Source: Excoecaria cochinchinensis (Eukaryota > Streptophyta > Magnoliopsida > Malpighiales > Euphorbiaceae). Taken from it: a stretch of DNA of 64,000 bases. Below are positions 59,234-64,000 of the stretch, one piece after another. The notes beneath the pieces are model-generated. The model did no database searches. It saw only the letters and a list, made by a program, of their open reading frames with translations, and had not been told where the DNA came from. The position numbers were made by a program, and so were the translations under genes. Location: assembly GCA_947683425.1 (NCBI GenBank), contig CANTUQ010000106.1, forward strand, positions 5,269,001-5,333,000, written 5' to 3'. Numbering within the stretch: position 1 is the first letter of the stretch; each line of letters starts with the position of its first letter.

Positions 59234-60225
59234 CAACTGGGCAAGCAAAGCCCCATCAGAACCAAATCTCCATCTTAATCGCCTCAAGAACAAGGCTGAA
59301 ACTGACTTCCGACTCAAAGCATCAGCGACTACATTAGCCTTACCAGGATGGTAATCCACAATGCAGTCGTAGTCCTTAAATAACTCAAGCCAACGGCGCT
59401 GTCTCATGTTCAACTCTTTCTGTGACAGGAAGTACTTCAAGCTCTTGTGGTCCGAAAAGATCCTACACTTTTCCCCATACAAGTAGTGACGCCAAATCTT
59501 CAAAGCAAAGATCACAGCTGCCAACTCTAAATCATGCGTCGGATAGTTCTTCTCATGTGGCTTCAACTGACGAGAAGCATAAGCCACTACCTTACCTTCC
59601 TGCATCAGCACACATCCAAGACCAACTCCAGAAGCATCACTGTAAATGACAAACTCCTTACCCGAGATGGGTTGAGTAAGGATAGGAGCCTCAACAAGCA
59701 ACTGCTTTAACCGATCAAAACAAGACTGACACCTGTCTGACCACTCAAATCTGACTCCTTGCCTCAACAATCTAGTCATCGGAGCAGCAATCACAGAAAA
59801 TCCCTTAACGAACCGACGGTAGTAACCTGCTAAACCTAGGAAACTCCTCACTTCCTGAACATTTCGAGGCGCTTTCCAATCAACTATCGCCTCAATCTTG
59901 GCTGGATCTACCTGAATACCTCTAGCTGAAACAATGTGACCCAAGAATGATACTTCTCGAAGCCAGAAATCACACTTGCTAAGCTTGGCAAACAACTGAT
60001 GCTCTCTCAACATCTGCGAACTAATCGGAGATGCTCCTCATGCTCACTCTCATCCTTGGAATACACCAAGATGTCATCAATGAACACTACTACAAATCGA
60101 TCTAAGTATGGCCTAAACACACGATTCATCAGATCCATGAAAGTCGCTGGAGCATTTGTCAAACCAAACGGCATCACAAGAAACTCATAGTGGCCATACC
60201 TAGTCCGAAATGCAGTCTTAACCAC
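59234..60225 (-). pseudogene. Tekay reverse transcriptase (second half) and RNase H
   Basis: 60225-60007 has MPFGLTNAPATFMDLMNRVF and the catalytic VFIDDILVYS, then ends in a stop after a small frameshift at about 60010. The next frame (60013-59234) continues with LFAKLSKCDFWLREVSFLGH, the connection domain, and RNase H with all four acidic positions: YSDASG, HDLELAAV, FSDHKSL and VVADALSR. The frame then runs into the solo LTR at 59228. Only the frameshift and the insertion break this part. Confidence 0.88.
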
Positions 60226-60234
60226 ATCTGCATC

Positions 60235-62349
60235 CTAAACTCGAAGCTGGTAGTACCCTGATCGAAGATCTATCTTGGAGAAGACACCCGCACCTCGAAG
60301 CTGATCAAACAAATCCTCAATCCTAGGCAACGGATACTTATTCTTCACTGTAACTTTATTAATCTGCCTATAGTCAATACACATCCTCAATGATCCATCT
60401 TTCTTCTTGACAAACAGAACTGGAGCTCCCCATGGAGATATGCTCGGTCTAATAAACCCCTTATCCAATAACTCTTGTAGCTGAGATTTAAGTTCCCTCA
60501 ACTCTACAGGAGCCATCCGATAAGGTGCTCTCGAAATAGGTGCAGTACCGGGCATAATCTCAATGGACAACTCAACCTCTCTCTCAGGAGGCAAACCAGG
60601 CAACTCGCTCGGGAACACATCACTAAACTCCCGCACTACAGGAATGTCCTCAATCTGAACCTGATCCCTCTTAGAATCTAACACAACTGCTAGAAAAGCC
60701 TCACAACCTTTCCTGATAAATCTCTTGGCTTGCATCGCAGAAATCACATTATTCAACGAACTAGCACCCAAACCTTTCAAAAACACAAGAGACTGACTCC
60801 TATCCCGAAGCACAACTGTCTTCCTATGGCAATCAACTACAGCCCGATGCTTACCCAACCAGTCCATACCCAGAATCAAGTCAAACTCTCTGAAGGGTAA
60901 CTCAATCAAATCCGCTGGAAGCACGGCTCCCTCAACAATCAGAGGATAACTCCTAAAGACTCTACTCACACTGACACTATGCCCTAATGGACTGGTCACA
61001 CAAATCTCATAATCTAACTGATCAATTGAATGCAATTTATCAACAATTTTATCTGTGCACAAATATGAGTGTGTGGAACCAGGATCAATTAGAGCATACA
61101 ACTCAGTGTCATGGAGTAGGAACTTACCAGCAATAACATCAGGCGCATCCTGCTCATCTCTGGCTCTCATAGCATATGCTCTAATGGCACCCTGAGGAGG
61201 ATGCTCAACAGTCTCAGAAACAGCCCCATCTCTATGCCGACCACCTCTACCTCTACCTCGGCCTCTGCCACGGGTAGCCTGAGAAGCATTCGAACCGACC
61301 CTACTGCCTTCTCTCTGAGAACCTGAATCCTCATGCAATCTCGGACAACTGGCCAAAAGATGCTCAGAACTCCCACACCTGAAGCACGCACCGAAGAGCC
61401 ACCTACACTCACCCCGATGTGTCTTACTACAATGAGGACAAACTGATGTAGTTTCAGCTCTACCACCTCTACCAGAACCTGATACAGCTGCAGAACCCTG
61501 TCGCCTACCTCTAAAAGCAGGACCAGATGATGACTCATCCTGTGGGTTCCTAGATCTCTTACCCGAAGAAGATCCTCCACGAGAAGAACTCCTCCTCTGA
61601 GCTCTCTCTCTCATCACAGTCTCAGACAACTCAGCTCTCACAGCAGCCTCTACAATCTGATAGTAGCTAACCCCAGGTATGCACATCAGAGAAATCAAAG
61701 CAATCTTCAAAGACTCATTTAACCCTGCCTCGAAATGCTTGCATCTAAAGTCATCAGTCATAACTCCACGTGGGGCATAGCGAGATAACCTGTTGAACTC
61801 TTTCTCATAATCTGCTACAGACATGGCCCTCTGTCTCAAACTCAAAAACTGCGCCCATCTCGAATCTCTATAAGTCTGAGTGATGTACTTCTTTGTGAAC
61901 TCACCCTCAAAGAACTCCCAAGTAATCGGATCCGGTAGCTGAGGATGCCTGGAAACCAATTCCCACCACTCAAAAGCAGACCCTTGCAAAAGAACTAATG
62001 CACACTCTGCCTGCTGATCAGGAGGACACCGAATCTCTCTCAAAGCACGCTTCACTTTATCTAACCATTTCTCTGCCATCTCAGATTCATTCAAACCAGT
62101 GCCATAGAAATCCTCAACTCCTGCCCTCCTCAAATTCTCCATAGGTGCTCTAGGAGCAGTCACTCTCTCCAAAACCCTAGCCATTTCCTGATGCAACATG
62201 AACATAGCCTCAAAGGGCATGGCTGCGGCCTCGGGCTGGACCCTAGCATGCTGAGCCGACACAGTAACAGAAACAGACAGATCCACTGCTGGAGGATTCA
62301 CACTCTCGGCAGATTCCTCGAGTGATCCACGAACAGAATTAGAAGCCAT
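60235..62349 (-). pseudogene. Tekay gag, protease and first half of RT
   Basis: A 704-codon frame. Gag occupies about residues 75-260 (GSAFEWWELVSRHPQ, RQRAMSVADYEKEFNRLSRY), a Ser/Arg/Gly-rich stretch 250-300, a cysteine-rich block and a CCHC knuckle with C322, C325, H330 and C335. The protease has IDPGSTHSYL (D422) and ILGMDWL. RT starts at about 590 (PYRMAPVELRELKSQLQELL, MCIDYRQINKVTVKNKYPLP) and reads to SKIDLRSGYYQLRV, where a TAG (60235-60237) interrupts it. The start ATG lies 104 bases from the primer site. Gag and pol are in one frame, as usual in chromoviruses. Confidence 0.9.
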
Positions 62350-62452
62350 CTAAACAAACAAGAAACAACCACATCAGCCAACACAGATCTAGACACATAC
62401 ACATCTAAGAAACTCAGAACAATCACAACAACACCCAGAAACGCCTAAACCA

Positions 62453-62465
62453 GGCTCTGATACCA
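62453..62465 (-). promoter_or_regulatory. tRNA-Met primer-binding site of the Tekay element
   Basis: The minus strand reads TGGTATCAGAGCC, complementary to the initiator tRNA-Met 3' end, five bases inside the 5' LTR. Confidence 0.92.
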
Positions 62466-62470
62466 CAAAC

Positions 62471-64000
62471 TGTAACACCCCCTTCCCATACGTAGGCGAT
62501 CCCATCCGAGAAGGAGTGAGATGCCGTATGAGTAAAGGTGCCACCAAGCAAGTACAAAGTATAACATACATTCATTCATAACATACATTCAGAAAATACA
62601 GAATAATTAAAAACTTTACATGCAGAAAGCAAAAGCTGATCATGCATTACTATAATTAAACTATTACAATAATGATCTGATCAACAAGCTGATACAAATA
62701 ATATTACATATACAAAATATAGATACAAAAGCGGAAGCTGATACAAAACTGATACATGAGAGTTCTATACAAAAAAAATCATCAACTGCTACAAAAATTA
62801 AGCCCTACACTAAACTCTTCTGTGTTGGCTTGATGACAGCGACTCTCAGATCAAAACTCCTTCCGCACCTGCACGGGTAAAACACCGTGCTAAGCGATAA
62901 ACGCTTAGTGGGGAAACACACATAAATTATGGACGGCCATTCACAATGGTCGTCAAGGCATAACACATTCACAATGGCAGAATGCAAAGGCTATAACATA
63001 ATTCATATAAACATGCTCATATTTAAAAGCCATACAATCAGTATCTCATAATCGGATCCATTACAGAATAACCAACATGTGATTCATCATTAAATTCATT
63101 CAGACAATCCATTTCATAGCCAGATCAAATCAGAACAATTCCATTCACATTTAAAGAACACCTGCTGACTCTAGATAGTGGATAACGAGTGTACTGAAGG
63201 TACCTTACGGGTACGAATCGAATACTGAGGGTACCTCACAGGTACAAGTCAAATGTTATTTTAATTATCAAAACATGTTATTCATATACTGAGGGGACCT
63301 TAAACAAGATCCTAATACTGAAGGGTTCGCGAGGAACCAAACGGGGACCTGATCGGGGTCCAAACTGAACTGAGGGCTGCAGCTAAAGACTCTATTAGGC
63401 ATGCCTAACTATCCACTTACTTGAAGCGTCATTCAAATCACATTTCAGAGTACGGAATAGAATTCATCAGAAATTCATGGTATCATTTATATCAAAGCAT
63501 ATAAAAATATGGCATGCATCATACCACAATATAAATCCATACAGAAGAAACACCAAATTCATTTCTGAGTCAAAAGCTGGAAAATTTTGGAAAAAGAGCA
63601 AAACGGGGAAACAGGCGAGATTGGCTAGTCACAAGGCGTGACTGGCCTCCTCACAGGGCAGGTCACGAGACGTGACTGAGGGTCACGCCTCGTGACTTGC
63701 TCTGCTCCTCGTGGATCACGCCTCGTCTCTCGCTGATCACGCGACGTGATCTCGCAGATCACGCGGCGCTCACGCAGGTCACGCGACGTGACTGGACGTC
63801 ACGTCTCGTGACTTGCTTCTCTGTTCAACGGATCATGCGACACGCCTACACTCAGCCGGTCACGAGGCGTGACGGGGAGTCACGTCTCGTGACTTGCTTC
63901 ATTTCAGCTGGTCACAAGTTGTGACAGGCAGCCACAACTCGTGACCGGCCTCAAGCTGGCAGGTCACGTCTCGTGACTTGCCTCTCTTCTTGGCGAGTCA
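62471..64000 (-). repeat. Tekay 5' LTR (first 1530 bp in window)
   Basis: Almost identical to 53868-55430; starts TGTAACACCCCCTTCCC. Carries the same hairpin (62890-62908) and CG-rich island (63620-64000). Relative to the left LTR it lacks 13 bases near 63425 and about 20 bases near 63968. Truncated by the window end, so its own promoter end and the TSD are not visible. Confidence 0.92.

Larger units (their letters stand above)
53868..64000 (-). mobile_element. Tekay-type chromovirus (Ty3/gypsy), right end beyond window
   Basis: Near-complete minus-strand element: left (3') LTR 53868-56361, pol and gag 56330-62349, primer site 62453-62465, right (5') LTR from 62471 through the window end. 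The five bases before the left LTR, TCATC (53863-53867), should recur beyond the window. The integrase ends in a chromodomain, which places it among chromoviruses; LTR start TGTAACACCCC and protein style fit Tekay. It is interrupted by a solo LTR at 57845-59228. Confidence 0.9.

Overview
The window is nuclear DNA of a flowering plant, most probably a eudicot. Evidence: an intron-rich nuclear gene for a chloroplast PPR protein (MRL1 type), a SAUR auxin-response gene, and plant-specific transposons of almost every class. I cannot name the genus. Only two ordinary host genes are visible: the 3' half of MRL1 (1-7096, +) and an intronless SAUR gene (28341-28643, -). Nearly everything else is mobile DNA or its debris.

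Layout. 1-7100: fourteen MRL1 exons; one intron holds a copia remnant. 7818-9145: a Tourist-like (PIF/Harbinger) element with a TAA target duplication, its interior taken over by TA/TG/CA microsatellite. 9534-26170: a decayed Tat-lineage Ty3/gypsy element on the minus strand (LTR, antisense extra ORF, pol). Its antisense ORF is split by a Tekay-type solo LTR (12004-21248, TSD TAAGT), and that LTR is split by an endogenous pararetrovirus of the Caulimoviridae (about 12445-19478). That is three nested layers. 26180-26640: copia remnant. 28341-28643: SAUR. 29629-36296: a Mutator-like element with a transposase, a plant-mobile-domain gene, an unrecognised ORF, and at each end an array of about 36-bp hairpins. 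37380-38420: copia integrase remnant. 38887-41454: a non-autonomous CACTA element. 43459-44474: a non-autonomous hAT element with an 8-bp TSD. 44960-45147: copia stub, broken by a Sirevirus-type copia (45148-51838, minus strand, 5' part missing). 51838-53867: Athila-like LTR and internal fragment. 53868 to the window end: a young Tekay chromovirus (minus strand) whose pol is interrupted by a different solo LTR (57845-59228, TSD ACACG).

The strongest candidates for something new are: (a) the covarying 36-bp hairpin arrays at both ends of the PMD-carrying Mutator-like element; (b) the pararetrovirus, about one genome length, with its RNase H-to-primer-site segment in inverted orientation; (c) CG-rich palindromic islands in four different LTRs; and (d) an antisense retrotransposon ORF with its own promoter-like block. 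All coordinates, splice sites and divergence counts were read by eye; no alignments or searches were run.
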